A stretch of DNA of 64,000 nucleotides from Williamsia sp. DF01-3 (GTDB taxonomy: Bacteria; Actinomycetota; Actinomycetes; Mycobacteriales; Mycobacteriaceae), in assembly GCF_023051145.1 (NCBI RefSeq), contig NZ_JALKFS010000005.1:4791733-4855732 (forward strand), given 5' to 3'. This document shows positions 26,336 to 39,409 of the stretch, piece by piece; position 1 is the first letter of the stretch; every line of letters starts with the position of its first letter. The notes beneath the pieces were generated by a model. The model saw only the letters and a list, made by a program, of their open reading frames with translations, had not been told where the DNA came from and ran no database searches. The translations under genes were made by a program, and so were the position numbers.

Positions 26336-27888
26336 TCAGTCGGCAGAGGTCTGGGTCGCGTACACCTCGGTGGCCTCGGAGCGGCCGCGTAACACCGTCG
26401 AGTCCTGGTGGTGCCATTGTGACGCTTCGGATTTCGATGCCGCCTCCACCGCGCGGCCCGATGAGAGAGGTCGGCCCGGGTCTTTTTCGCGAGTTCACTG
26501 AGCCGGGCGGCCTCGTTCACGGCGTCGCCGATGACGGTGTACTCGAAACGCTGGATGGCGCCCACGTTGCCCGCGACCACCGGACCGTAGGCGACCCCGA
26601 TGCCCGCCTGCAGTTGCGGCACCTTGATGGCCAGTTCCTCGCTGATCTCACGCGCGGCGACGAGGGCCGATGCGGCGGAATCGGACAGGCCGATCGGGGC
26701 CCCGAACACGGCGAGCACCGCGTCGCCCTGGAACTTGTTGACCAGCCCGTCGTGCTTCTCGACGGTCGACACCACCACGGCGAAGAACTGGTTCAGGATG
26801 TTCACCACATCGGCGGGCGGCCGGGTGGCGGCCAAGGTGGTGGAGCCGATGACGTCGATGAACAGCACAGCGACAGTCTGTTCGCTGCCGCCGAGTTCGG
26901 GGTCCTGCGCCAAGGCGGCCTCGGCGACCTCCTTGCCGACGTGGCGACCGAACAGGTCGCGCAGGCGTTCGCGTTCGCCGAGCCCGGCGACCATCGAGTT
27001 GAAGCCCGCCTGCAGGTCGCCGAGTTCGGTGCCGTCGAAGACCACCACCCGTACGTCGTTGTCTCCGCTGCGAACCCGGCTCATCCCCTGCCGGACGGTG
27101 CGGATGGGCGCGACGATGCTGTCCATGCTGAGGAAGTTGAGGATCGAGCCGGTGAACAGTGCGGTGGCGCTCAGGACCGTGACGGCGATGAAGATGTCGA
27201 CCTTGGTGGTGTCGTCGCGGAACAGCCCGAAGATGACCACGAGCATCACCCCGACGATGGGGATGCCTGATCCCACCGACCAGGTCAGCATTCCGCGGGT
27301 GCGCAGGCTGCCGCGGCGGGCGGCGCGAACGTGTCCGGCTTCGAGTGCCTGAGCCGCCACCGGCCGGAGGGAGAACTCGGTCAGCAGATACGCGATGGCG
27401 CAGACCACGGCTGCCGAGAGCCCGACCACGAATGCGATCTTGGGGATGAGGGCAGCGTCGTAGACCCCGTACGCGGTGGTGAACAGGATGCCTGCCACCA
27501 CCCACAGCGCGGCCTGCAGCCTGGTGAGCAGTGCGGGCGCCTTCAGTGCTGCGCGCGCCTGGGCCGCCGTCGGCGGTTCGTCGCGCAACGCCCACCGGAG
27601 TCGTCGTAGTACCCGCGTGGTGCCCACCCACAGTCCGATCAGGAACGCCAGCGACACATAGACCGGCACCACGATGAAGTTGACCCACCACAGACCGGAC
27701 TGCAGCACGCTCGGCTCCGGGATGCCGATGGTCACCAGCAGGATCACCATGCCGGCACCGATGGCGTTGGCGGTGAGCACACCGACGGAGATCAGGAGTT
27801 GGATCCGGATCCGCTTCTTGTGGATGGAGTCCTGCGTTGACCCCAGGAGGATGGATCCGTAGTCCGATTCGCGCCGCCAGAGCCTCAT
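26336..27888 (-). pseudogene. Membrane class III adenylyl cyclase with HAMP domain, one frameshift near the C-terminus
   Basis: Makes cAMP from ATP; resembles Rv3645 and Rv1318c–Rv1320c. Order: six transmembrane helices (residues about 25–260), HAMP linker, then the cyclase domain with metal Asp in LFIDVIGSTTLAA, VNKFQGDAVLAVFGAP, and the YTVIGDAVNEAARLSEL segment. After SELAKK the frame is lost at a five-base A run (26483–26487). One added A gives SELAKKDPGRPLSSGRAVEA…TVLRGRSEATEVYATQTSAD and a stop at 26336, a normal family ending with 517 residues. Probably intact in the organism. It lies 37 bp after the citrate-type response regulator gene on the same strand. Confidence 0.9.
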
Positions 27889-27925
27889 CGGCGCTCCGGT
27901 GTGGTGCGAGTGGGTTTCACGCCGG

Positions 27926-28615
27926 TCAATCTACTGCGGATCGGCGCTCACCAGGCAAGCGGTACTCCTGTTTGGGCCTGCCGGTGGCGCCGTAGCGCAG
28001 GCGCATCGCCAGCTTTCCCGACGCCACCATGTGGGCGAGATGCCGCCGGGCGGTGGGTGGAGAGATGCCGACCGCCGCGGACACCTCGTCGGCGAACATC
28101 ACCTGGCCCGACTGCGCGAACGCTTCCAAAATCAGTTGCTCTGTGTGCGAGCCACTCTCGGAGCTCTCTCGCATGACGCGGCCGAATCGCAATGCGCTGA
28201 CCGCGGCGTCGACAGAGCTCTGGTCGATCGCCGGTGCAGCCAGGATGCGCCGGTATTGCGCGTATGCGGACAGTCGACGTGCGAGTTCGGTGTTCTCGAA
28301 CGGTTTGATCAGGTACGTCAGCGCCCCACCGCGGAATGCGCGCCGGATGGCAGCGCTGTCGGTCTCGGCGCTCACGACAAACGTGTCGCAGCCGATCTGG
28401 GCCGCGAGTTCGAGTCCGGAACCGTCGGGCAGGTGGACGTCGATGAGGGCGAGGTCGACGTCGGGTTGAGCGGCGAGGACCGAGAGGGCCTGCTCGCGAT
28501 TGCCTGCTGTGCCTGCCACCGAGAACCCACCGACGGCCTCGACGATGGACGCGTGCAAACCGGCGACCCGGAAGTCGTCGTCCACGATGAGCACCTTGAA
28601 CTCCCGGGCTGTCAT
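27926..28615 (-). CDS. CitB/DcuR-type response regulator
   Basis: 229-residue transcriptional activator: a receiver domain with phospho-Asp in LALIDVHLPDGSG, Lys in YLIKPFEN, and acidic pocket VLIVDDDFRVAGLH, then a C-terminal DNA-binding helix-turn-helix (FADEVSAAVGISPPTARRHLAHM). Overlaps the sensor kinase gene by four bases, so the two form one two-component system. In this family it activates the adjacent di/tricarboxylate transporter; here that is the CitMHS gene upstream in the same operon. Confidence 0.93.
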   Translation of the reverse strand: MTAREFKVLIVDDDFRVAGLHASIVEAVGGFSVAGTAGNREQALSVLAAQPDVDLALIDVHLPDGSGLELAAQIGCDTFVVSAETDSAAIRRAFRGGALTYLIKPFENTELARRLSAYAQYRRILAAPAIDQSSVDAAVSALRFGRVMRESSESGSHTEQLILEAFAQSGQVMFADEVSAAVGISPPTARRHLAHMVASGKLAMRLRYGATGRPKQEYRLPGERRSAVD

Positions 28616-30303
28616 CGCACCGGCTCCTCGTCCAGCGGTTCGACTGGTTCGTGCGGGCTCAGCATCCTGGGCAGCCGCGCGACGAAGACGGCGCCACCGA
28701 GGACGTTGTCGGGTTGCCTGGCGTCGCCGCCCGCGTCCACGAGCGTCAGGTCCCCGCCGCGGGTTCGCGCCAGCTGTCGCGACAGCGCCAGACCCATCCC
28801 CCGCCCGCCGGGCACGGAGTTGTCCTTGTGGGTGGTGACGCCCTCGGTGAAGACCTGCTGCGGATCGGCGAGCCTCACACCGGGCCCGGAGTCCGACACG
28901 ACCACCAGCAAGGTGTCGTCTGCGACGATCAGTTCCACCTCGACCTGGGCGGGTGCCCCGCGGGAGGCGGCCTCTAGCGCCCCGCCGGAGGCGGCCTCGA
29001 TTGCATTGTCGATCAGGTTGCCCACGATGGTCGTTGCGGCCACCGGGTCCTGCAATGTCCCGGAGACCAACGTCTGTGGACCCAGCGTGAGCAGTACGCC
29101 GTGCTCGCGGGCCGAGGCGGCCTTGGCGTCGAGGAATGCCCGCAGGTGGGGCTCGTTGATGTTCTCGCTGCCGGGCAGGTCGATGCCGTAAGGACCCGTG
29201 CCCATCACCTCGTCCAGATAGTCGAGTGCAGCGCCGGCATCGCCTTGCCGCAGCAAACCGGCGGTGACGTGCATCCGATTGGCCGATTCGTGTCGCTGGG
29301 CGCGCAGCGCATCCGTCATCGACTTGATCGAATCGAGTTGTCGGGTAAGGGCTTCCACGTCGGTGCGGTCCACCACCGACAGCACGATGCCGAGATCTGT
29401 GCCGTCGCGCCGCACCCGGTGGGAACTGACCAGCACCACACGGTCACCCACTGCGGCCGACCGCGGCGTCTGCACGGGCGTGGTCGCGACCTCGAGTACC
29501 CGTGCGGTCAGACCCGCCTCGGTGACCGGGGTGCCGATGTCGGCGGTCACGCCCAACAGGGTGCGCGCCTTGTCGTTGATCACCCGGACCACACCGGACG
29601 GGTCGATGGCAACCACACCTTCACCGATCGAGTGCAGCACCGCCCCTTGTTCACGCACCAGCTCGGCCAGTTGATCCGGTTCCAGGCCGAGGGTGAGGCG
29701 ACGCCACCGCCGCGCGAGCAGCGCCGAGCCGATGACACCGGTGACCAGCGCCGCAAGTGCGATGAGGACAAGGGCGATCACGTCACCGCGGAGGTCGTCG
29801 CTGATCTTCTCCGTGGAGATCCCGACGCTCACAAGCCCGACGACCTCGGTGGAGTCCGGGGCGAGGACCGGCACCTTGGCGCGGACCGATTCGCCCAGCG
29901 TTCCACGGTCGGTGGCCAGGTCCTCACGACCGCCGAGTGCACGGCCCGGATCGGTACTGAGGGGGCGGGTCAGTTCGGTCGTGTCGGGGTGCGCAAGCCT
30001 CAGTCCGCGATTGTTGGCGATGACCACGAAGAGGGCGCCGGTGCGGTCGGCAACGGCGACTGCCTGGGCTTGGAGCGGTCCGTCGGCCAGGGCGTTCTGG
30101 TCGAGCGAGTCACCGCTGCCCGCGGCCACCTCGGCGCGCACCTGATCGTCGGTCGCCACCGATCTGGCGATGGCGAGTGCGCGCTGGCCGTACTCCTCGC
30201 GCAGTTTGTCGTCGCTGCCGGAGATCACGATGCCGAAGCCGACACCGAGACTGACCAGGATCACCACCACCTGCAGCAGCAGGACCTGGTTTCGCAACCG
30301 CAT
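28612..30303 (-). CDS. CitA/DcuS-type sensor histidine kinase
   Basis: Membrane sensor for a di- or tricarboxylate. From ATG 30303 it has 563 residues: helix (QVLLLQVVVILVSLGVGFGIV), a periplasmic sCache/PASp sensor to about residue 170, a second helix, a cytoplasmic PAS (VLHSIGEGVVAIDPSGVVRV), a SpoOB-type phosphoacceptor ALRAQRHESANRMHVTAGLL, and an ATPase with GNLIDNAIEA and GGRGMGLALSRQLA. ATG 30327 is an alternative start but lies inside a hairpin. It follows the transporter gene by 74 bp. Confidence 0.93.
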   Translation of the reverse strand: MRLRNQVLLLQVVVILVSLGVGFGIVISGSDDKLREEYGQRALAIARSVATDDQVRAEVAAGSGDSLDQNALADGPLQAQAVAVADRTGALFVVIANNRGLRLAHPDTTELTRPLSTDPGRALGGREDLATDRGTLGESVRAKVPVLAPDSTEVVGLVSVGISTEKISDDLRGDVIALVLIALAALVTGVIGSALLARRWRRLTLGLEPDQLAELVREQGAVLHSIGEGVVAIDPSGVVRVINDKARTLLGVTADIGTPVTEAGLTARVLEVATTPVQTPRSAAVGDRVVLVSSHRVRRDGTDLGIVLSVVDRTDVEALTRQLDSIKSMTDALRAQRHESANRMHVTAGLLRQGDAGAALDYLDEVMGTGPYGIDLPGSENINEPHLRAFLDAKAASAREHGVLLTLGPQTLVSGTLQDPVAATTIVGNLIDNAIEAASGGALEAASRGAPAQVEVELIVADDTLLVVVSDSGPGVRLADPQQVFTEGVTTHKDNSVPGGRGMGLALSRQLARTRGGDLTLVDAGGDARQPDNVLGGAVFVARLPRMLSPHEPVEPLDEEPVR

Positions 30304-30315
30304 GAACACAGCGTA

Positions 30316-30339
30316 GGCACCCGCCATCCGACGGGTGCC
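30316..30339 (-). terminator. Hairpin between citrate transporter and kinase genes
   Basis: GGCACCCG-N8-CGGGTGCC, an 8-bp perfect stem in the 74-bp gap after the transporter stop and 13 nt before the kinase ATG. It could attenuate expression of the two-component genes relative to the transporter or stabilise the transporter mRNA. Confidence 0.5.
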
Positions 30340-30377
30340 CACGTTGCCTGCCAACAGTTCGGCGATCGAGTTGTCGA

Positions 30378-31847
30378 TCAGATGGGGATGGCTCCCACAA
30401 GGGTGCCGACCACGAGCATCGCGACCGAGACCGCCGCGGCCCGCCACAGCACCTTCTTGTGGTGGTCGGCCAGCGAGACCCCGGCGAGCGACACCAGCAA
30501 CAAGATCGCGGGAACCAGCGGGCTCTGCATGTGCACGGTCTGGCCCGTGATGGAGGCCCGTGCCATCTCGGCGGGGGTGATCCCGTAGGTGGCGGCGGTT
30601 TCCGAGAGCACCGGCAGCACACCGAAATAGAAGGCGTCGTTGCTCATCAGGAACGTGAACGGCATCGACAGGAGGCCGGTGATGACGGCCAGGTGCGGTC
30701 CCATCGAATCAGGGAGCACGGAGGTCAGCCACTGTGCGATCGCCTCGACCATGCCGGTGCCTGCGAAGACCCCGGTGAGGACTGCCGCCGCGAGGACCAT
30801 GGCCACCACGGAGACGATGCTCGACGAGTGCCTGGTGATCGCCTGCTGCTGGTCCTTGATGTGCGGGAAGTTGATCACCAGCGCGATGCCGGCGGCCACC
30901 ATGAACAGCACCGGGATGGCGACGACGTCCATTCCGAGCACCGCGAGCAGGACGACGGTCAGCGCCGCGTTGATCCAGAAGAGCTTGGGCCGCAACGTGG
31001 AGCGATCAGGGTCCAGCGCGCCTGCGACGATGCCGGCGTCTGCGGCGGCACCCGAATCGGTGTTTCGGACGTCCTCGCCGGAGCCTGCACCGAATGCGCC
31101 TGTGCCCGAACCACCGGCGCCTCGACGCGGTCCGCGACCACGGCCGTTGCCGGTGCCGGTGCCGGTGCCGCCGCCACTGCCGACCAGGACGTCGGCGGAC
31201 TCACGGGACAGTACCGATTCCTTGATGGTGATCGAACCGATCCTGCGACGTTCCATCAGGCCGAGGTGGTAGGAGAACAGGAGCACGATGACAAGACCGA
31301 CAACCAGCGACGGGATCATCGGGATGAACACCTCGGACGGTGAGATGCCCAGTGCCGCAGCGGCACGCGCGGTCGGCCCACCCCACGGGAGGATGTTCAG
31401 AGTGCCGTTGGCCAGACCCGCGGTGACCGTCAAGACCACCGGACTGACACCCAGCTTGAGGTAGAGGGGCAGCAGTGCCGAGGTGACGATGATGAATGTG
31501 GTGGAGCCGTCACCGTCGAGGGAGACCACCATCGCCAGCAACGCCGTTCCCACCACCAGCCGCGCCGGATCGGCCTTCACCGCCCGAACGACTCCGCGCA
31601 CGATCGGGTCGAACAGGCCGACGTCGATCATGATGCCGAAGTAGATGATGGCGAAGAAGAGCATCGCCGCTGTCGGGGCCAGGTCCTCGATGCCGTCGGT
31701 GATCATGTCGCTGATCCCCAGGCCCGCGCCGGCAAACAGACCGAAGGCAATCGGGACCAGGATGAGGCCCACCACCGGAGTGGCCCTCTTGGTCATGATC
31801 AGGAACATGAAGGTGGCCACCATCAGGAGGCCCAAGGCTACTAACAT
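30378..31847 (-). CDS. Citrate:metal/H+ symporter, CitMHS family
   Basis: A 489-residue secondary transporter, about 12 helices, that imports citrate as a metal complex (Mg or Ca). The family opening is visible in LLMVATFMFLIMTKRATPVVGLILVPIAFGL, with SLDGDGSTTFIIVTSALLPLYLKLG and ILPWGGPTARAA in the core. A glycine-rich hydrophilic loop of about 70 residues (rich in GTGTG and GRGRG, residues about 215–285) sits between the two helix bundles. First gene of the transporter–kinase–regulator operon, whose two-component system most likely controls it. Confidence 0.93.
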   Translation of the reverse strand: MLVALGLLMVATFMFLIMTKRATPVVGLILVPIAFGLFAGAGLGISDMITDGIEDLAPTAAMLFFAIIYFGIMIDVGLFDPIVRGVVRAVKADPARLVVGTALLAMVVSLDGDGSTTFIIVTSALLPLYLKLGVSPVVLTVTAGLANGTLNILPWGGPTARAAAALGISPSEVFIPMIPSLVVGLVIVLLFSYHLGLMERRRIGSITIKESVLSRESADVLVGSGGGTGTGTGNGRGRGPRRGAGGSGTGAFGAGSGEDVRNTDSGAAADAGIVAGALDPDRSTLRPKLFWINAALTVVLLAVLGMDVVAIPVLFMVAAGIALVINFPHIKDQQQAITRHSSSIVSVVAMVLAAAVLTGVFAGTGMVEAIAQWLTSVLPDSMGPHLAVITGLLSMPFTFLMSNDAFYFGVLPVLSETAATYGITPAEMARASITGQTVHMQSPLVPAILLLVSLAGVSLADHHKKVLWRAAAVSVAMLVVGTLVGAIPI

Positions 31848-32008
31848 GACAACGCTGCTCTCGGTTGGCGACTGTGGACTGGAGGAGTGATCTCCGCTAC
31901 ATCCGAAGTCTTGAGGTAGCGCACGTCACAGTCACGCTTGAGCGCGTAAGTCGCGTTTTGAGCGTTTTGCTCACTGGCTCGCACCTAAAATCGTTCCCCA
32001 CGACTGGA

Positions 32009-32031
32009 GCCGAGGGACTATTTCCCTCAGC
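32009..32031 (-). terminator. Candidate terminator after purA
   Basis: GCCGAGGGA-CTATT-TCCCTCAGC, a 9-bp stem with one mismatch, 50 nt beyond the purA stop. The rest of the 233-bp gap 31848–32080 must hold the citrate-operon promoter; I see no clear operator in it. Confidence 0.45.
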
Positions 32032-32080
32032 CCCTGCCGAGGGGGACGATTATTGCGCCGAAAGCAGTACGGTCCGAGCG

Positions 32081-33367
<1,287 letters not shown>

Positions 33368-33572
33368 TTATGCGCTCCTTCCGGTTCGAGCGTGACGTAG
33401 ACACACCGAACCGTGGGACAACCCTACTTGTTCGGACCGACGATTACCCGATCCCGGTGGCCCGAGCCCCTCACGGCGCCGCGCCGAGCCCATCCGCGGT
33501 GCCCGCCAGTACGATCACGGACGGGCGTCACGAGGATGATCGCCGCAGGTGAAGAGACGAGTGAGGTGACCG

Positions 33573-34247
33573 GTGGCGCCACAGGGTCTACGCGTGATCG
33601 CCGAGCAAGACGCGGCCGACGATCTCATCCCGCCGGGCGTCGCCACGGTCCGGGCGGTGCGCGAACGCGCGTCGATCATCGGTGCCGTCACCGCCACACT
33701 GGCCGATCCGGACATGCGACGGGTCGTCGTGGTCGCCGGGCCCGAGTTGCCCGACGCCTTCTGCGCGGCCGTGGTGGCACGACTCATGCTCGTCGAACGG
33801 CTCGACGTCGAGGTCGCCCTCGTCCTGCCCGCCCCCACTCTCGCCACCAAGATCTACGAGCTGCCGTTCGGGGCGCCGGCCGTCGAACTGGCCCAGACCG
33901 GCACCGCCGTCGAACTACCACTGGTCCGAGACGATGCGGCCATCGTGTTGCTCGGCCGCGCCCACCAGCGCGGCGTCGACGGCGACCTCGGCGGCGAGAG
34001 TTACGTCGACAACGACCTGCTCTACCGCGGGCGGACCAAGGGAGTTGTCATCGAACCGCTGATGACGATGCCCGGGGTCAGGGCCAAGCTCGACCGCCGC
34101 TGGCGTTCGTCCTGGCTCACCGGCAGGGCCGTCCAGACCGGCGCACCACAATTGGTCGTCGACCGCGACGGGGTCCCCGGTCCCCGGCCGGTCAAGAGGT
34201 CGACCTTCTACCGCCATCACGTCAACTGGAAGTTGGTCCGCCCTTGA
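33573..34247 (+). CDS. Conserved hypothetical protein, Rv0358-like
   Basis: 224 residues from GTG 33573 with a GAGGTG site just upstream. No motif I can assign. The sequence is soluble and rich in Val/Ala/Arg, with a Rossmann-like strand RRVVVVAGPELPDAFCAAVVARLM, and ends WKLVRP. The stop overlaps the TTG start of the S2P-like protease gene, the same order as Rv0358–Rv0359, so the two are coupled and may work together. The 205-bp gap before it (shared with purA) has no recognisable operator. Confidence 0.8.
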   Translation: MAPQGLRVIAEQDAADDLIPPGVATVRAVRERASIIGAVTATLADPDMRRVVVVAGPELPDAFCAAVVARLMLVERLDVEVALVLPAPTLATKIYELPFGAPAVELAQTGTAVELPLVRDDAAIVLLGRAHQRGVDGDLGGESYVDNDLLYRGRTKGVVIEPLMTMPGVRAKLDRRWRSSWLTGRAVQTGAPQLVVDRDGVPGPRPVKRSTFYRHHVNWKLVRP

Positions 34248-35029
34248 GCACCACCACCACCGAGATCATCCGCTCGGTGCGTCCTGGGCCGGTGTTCCTC
34301 GCCGTGGTCGCGGCCACCGCGCTGGGCGGTGCACTGCTCTGGACATCGGGCCGGAACAACGACCCCGTGGCGGTGGTCGGGGCGCTCCTGCTCGTCGTGG
34401 GCGGCTGGGTGATCTCGCTGTCGCTGCACGAGTTCGGGCACGCCGTCACCGCGTTCAAGTTCGGCGACCGCGGCGCCGAGCTCCGCGGCTACCTCACACT
34501 CAACCCTCTCAAGTACGCCCATCCCGGCCTGTCGATCGGGCTGCCCCTGGTCATCATCCTGTTGGGCGGCATCGGTTTTCCCGGTGGCGCCGTCTACGTG
34601 AACAAGTCGGGATTCACGCGGGCCCAGCGCAGCCTGGTCTCCGCTGCGGGCCCGTTGGCCAACATCCTCATCGCCATCGTCCTGCTCGTGGTCATCTCCG
34701 GCCGCGACAACGCGGCGCTGATCGGTGAACTGAACTTCTGGTCGTCGCTGGCGATGCTGGCACTGCTGCAGATCACCGCCGCGGTGCTCAACCTCCTGCC
34801 GATACCCGGACTCGACGGCTACGGGATCATCGAGCCGTACCTGTCCGACGACACGCGGCGATCGGTGGCGCCGGTCGCACCGTTCGGAATCCTGCTTGTC
34901 TTCGTCATCCTGCTGGTGCCCCAGCTCAACCGCGCGTTCTTCGACCTCGTGTACTGGCTGTTCGAATTGTCCGGGGTCAGCAGCTTTCTGGCTTCGTGGG
35001 GCTGGGACTTGTTTGTCTTCTGGAAGTAG
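34244..35029 (+). CDS. Site-2 protease-like membrane metalloprotease (M50), Rv0359-like
   Basis: Intramembrane zinc protease of 261 residues, starting at TTG 34244, which overlaps the preceding stop (TTGA). HEFGH at residues 62–66 lies in a transmembrane helix (SLSLHEFGHAVTAFKFG); the second signature LLPIPGLDGYGIIEP supplies the third zinc ligand Asp. There are about six helices and no PDZ domain, so it belongs to the short Rv0359/SpoIVFB-like group. Substrate unknown. Confidence 0.93.
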   Translation: MSTTTTEIIRSVRPGPVFLAVVAATALGGALLWTSGRNNDPVAVVGALLLVVGGWVISLSLHEFGHAVTAFKFGDRGAELRGYLTLNPLKYAHPGLSIGLPLVIILLGGIGFPGGAVYVNKSGFTRAQRSLVSAAGPLANILIAIVLLVVISGRDNAALIGELNFWSSLAMLALLQITAAVLNLLPIPGLDGYGIIEPYLSDDTRRSVAPVAPFGILLVFVILLVPQLNRAFFDLVYWLFELSGVSSFLASWGWDLFVFWK

Positions 35030-35107
35030 GGGGTAGTCGGCCCCCAAGCACGGCGCCGGAACCTGTCGTAGTGTGAAAAATCCGTGTGCTGATGCGAGGA
35101 GGACCAG

Positions 35108-37221
<2,114 letters not shown>

Positions 37222-37260
37222 CCCCGCCGGCCGCGCTCGCTCGGCGGAGTCGGGCCGCTG

Positions 37261-38181
37261 CTACCAGGTGATCTTCTTGTGGCAGTCGCCTTGGGTTCCA
37301 GCCGGATCCACCTGGATGGTGGCGTGGTCGAGGCCGTGGCGTTCCAGGACATCCCTGGCGGCGGCGAGCACATCGGCGTTGTCGGCCGTGGCTGTTACGT
37401 GCACCGTGGCCACGTCCATGCCGGTGGTCAGCGTCCAGACGTGGAGGTCGTGCACTTCGGTCACACCGGCCAGTTCGCTGAGTTCGCGCTGGATCTTGTC
37501 CACATCAACGTGGACCGGGGCCTGCTGCGCAAGGATCCGAAGTGCGTCGAGGGCAAGGCGGATGGCGCGCGGGGCGACCCACAGCGCAATCAGTACTGCC
37601 ACCACCAGGTCGGCATACGGCCAGCTGGTTGTCATCGTCACCACGCCTGCCACCAGCACACCGATCGACCCGACGGCGTCGGCGAGCACTTCCATATACG
37701 CACCGCGCATCGCGATGCTTCCCTTGGCGTCCGAGCGTAGCAGCAGCATCACCACCAGGTTGGCCGCGAGGCCGATGAGCGCCACCACCACCAGGGTCCC
37801 GCCCGGTACGTGAGGATCGGTACCGATGCGCTCGATGGCTTCGTAGAGGACAAACACGGCCACGCCGATGAGCAGCACAGCGTTGGCCACGGCGGTGAAC
37901 ACCTCGGCGCGGTGCCAGCCGAAGGTCTTGACCCCGCTCGAACTCCCGTGCCGGGCGAGCAGCAAAGCGCCCAGTCCCATCACCATGGCCACCACATCGG
38001 TGAGCATGTGGCCCGCATCGGCGATCAGGGCCAGCGAGTTGACGGCGATGCCGACGGTCAGTTCGACCGCGAAGAACACGGAGATGATGACTGCCCCGGC
38101 CACCATCGGCCAAAGTCGCCGCTGGGTTCCGTCGTCAGCGGCGCCGTGCCCGGCGTGACCGTGGCTGTGCGTGTGGCCCAT
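37261..38181 (-). CDS. Cation diffusion facilitator, zinc-type (CzcD/ZitB-like)
   Basis: Proton-coupled exporter of Zn2+ or a similar divalent metal. From ATG 38181 it has 306 residues with a His-rich N-terminus (HTHSHGHAGHG). The six-helix core has metal-site residues in LIADAGHMLTDVVAMVM (HxxxD) and VLADAVGSIGVLVAG, and the C-terminal ferredoxin-like cytoplasmic domain ends HHDHATIQVDP-like as HGLDHATIQVDPAGTQGDCH. The ATG at 38220 is also in frame but lies beyond a palindrome that is likely regulatory. Confidence 0.93.
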   Translation of the reverse strand: MGHTHSHGHAGHGAADDGTQRRLWPMVAGAVIISVFFAVELTVGIAVNSLALIADAGHMLTDVVAMVMGLGALLLARHGSSSGVKTFGWHRAEVFTAVANAVLLIGVAVFVLYEAIERIGTDPHVPGGTLVVVALIGLAANLVVMLLLRSDAKGSIAMRGAYMEVLADAVGSIGVLVAGVVTMTTSWPYADLVVAVLIALWVAPRAIRLALDALRILAQQAPVHVDVDKIQRELSELAGVTEVHDLHVWTLTTGMDVATVHVTATADNADVLAAARDVLERHGLDHATIQVDPAGTQGDCHKKITW

Positions 38182-38216
38182 CGTGTCCCTTCGCGGTGAG
38201 TGGACCCCAAATATAT

Positions 38217-38232
38217 GCATGACTACGCATGC
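38217..38232. promoter_or_regulatory. Candidate metal-regulator operator upstream of the CDF gene
   Basis: GCATG-N6-CATGC in an AT-richer patch (ATATATGCATG), 36 bp before the CDF start, in the 61-bp gap between the FUSC and CDF genes. The position suits an ArsR-type metal repressor. No such regulator is encoded nearby. Confidence 0.35.
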
Positions 38233-38242
38233 GTCGCAACTG

Positions 38243-39409
38243 TCAGCGCAGCGTGGCGATCGCCGAGACGCGGGAGAGTCCGCACACCATCAGCAGATCA
38301 ACGATTGTGGAACGGATCTGCGCCAAGATCACCGTCTCCGACAGCGCGCTGCCCTCGACCAGTTCTGGCTTCGAGCGACGGGCGATGCTGCGCAGCACCC
38401 TGGCCGCAGACGCCGGGTCGGGTTGCTGGCCGGGGTCGGCCAGGATCATGTCGTTGACCACCTCGAATGCGTGCGCGAGGCTGATGATGAGTTCGACGAT
38501 CTCGGGCTTGATCGGCTCGTTCTTGTCCATCGCGCTCGCCGCCCGTCGTGCCAGCACCCGAACGTTTCGCACGGCATTGTCGATCGGATCGGCGACGGCG
38601 GTGATGCGTTCGAGCCGCGATCGACTGTTCCAGTACAGCGGGGAGATGACACTGATCTCGCGCCCACCAGAGATGTCCGACCGCATCGCGTCGATCTCCG
38701 GCTGGGTTCCGCGCGCCTCTTCGAGCGCCTCGAGCAGCAGGTCGCGGTCCATTCGACGCAACCCCTCGGCCACATCTGCAAGCACATCGGACACCGTGGC
38801 GAGCACCCCGGCGGCGTCGCGACGAGCCCTCAGCACCGGATGTGTGGGAACCACCGCAACCACCGCGATCGCCACCACACCGCCGATGAAGGCGTCGATG
38901 ACACGGTGGAACCCGTCGACTCCTCCTGGCGGCAACAGCGTTGCCACCAACACCGCCGAACTCGCGGCCTGGATCGGCACCAGCGGACCCCGGTCGAGCA
39001 CGATGGCCACCACCATCGCGATGGCGACGACCACCATGATCTGCCAGGTGCCCGATCCGATTGCCGCGATGATCAGGTCGCCGACAGCCACGCCGACGGT
39101 CACGCCGATCGCCACCTCGAGGGCGCGGCGCCACCGCTGCCCGAGTGACAGACCCAACGAGATGACCGCGGCGATGGGAGCGAAGAACGGTCGCTCGTGG
39201 GCGAACACCTCGGTGGCGAGGTACCAGGCGAGGCCGGCCGCCAAGGAACACTGGAGGATCGGCAGGATCGCCACGCGCAGCCGATGCAGAGGGGCGCGGA
39301 CGCGGGCCGGCAACCGTTCGCGGGCGAACACCGCGCGAACGGTCAGCAGACGGCCGCCCGAGCCGCCGGTGTCAGGCGAGTCCGAGCTCGCCGGCGGCTG
39401 CCGGGTCAC
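38243..39409 (-). CDS. FUSC-family membrane protein (aromatic acid exporter-like)
   Basis: 388 residues. The N-terminal half has six hydrophobic segments with family features FAHERPFFAPIAAVISLGLSLGQR and RRALEVAIGVTVGVAVGDLI; the C-terminal half is a helical cytoplasmic domain. Similar to AaeB/YdhK-type putative efflux proteins and to mycobacterial FUSC proteins; substrate unknown. Its N-terminus overlaps the end of the DUF3151 gene by 38 bp. Both genes read toward the CDF gene and may be one operon. Confidence 0.85.
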   Translation of the reverse strand: MTRQPPASSDSPDTGGSGGRLLTVRAVFARERLPARVRAPLHRLRVAILPILQCSLAAGLAWYLATEVFAHERPFFAPIAAVISLGLSLGQRWRRALEVAIGVTVGVAVGDLIIAAIGSGTWQIMVVVAIAMVVAIVLDRGPLVPIQAASSAVLVATLLPPGGVDGFHRVIDAFIGGVVAIAVVAVVPTHPVLRARRDAAGVLATVSDVLADVAEGLRRMDRDLLLEALEEARGTQPEIDAMRSDISGGREISVISPLYWNSRSRLERITAVADPIDNAVRNVRVLARRAASAMDKNEPIKPEIVELIISLAHAFEVVNDMILADPGQQPDPASAARVLRSIARRSKPELVEGSALSETVILAQIRSTIVDLLMVCGLSRVSAIATLR

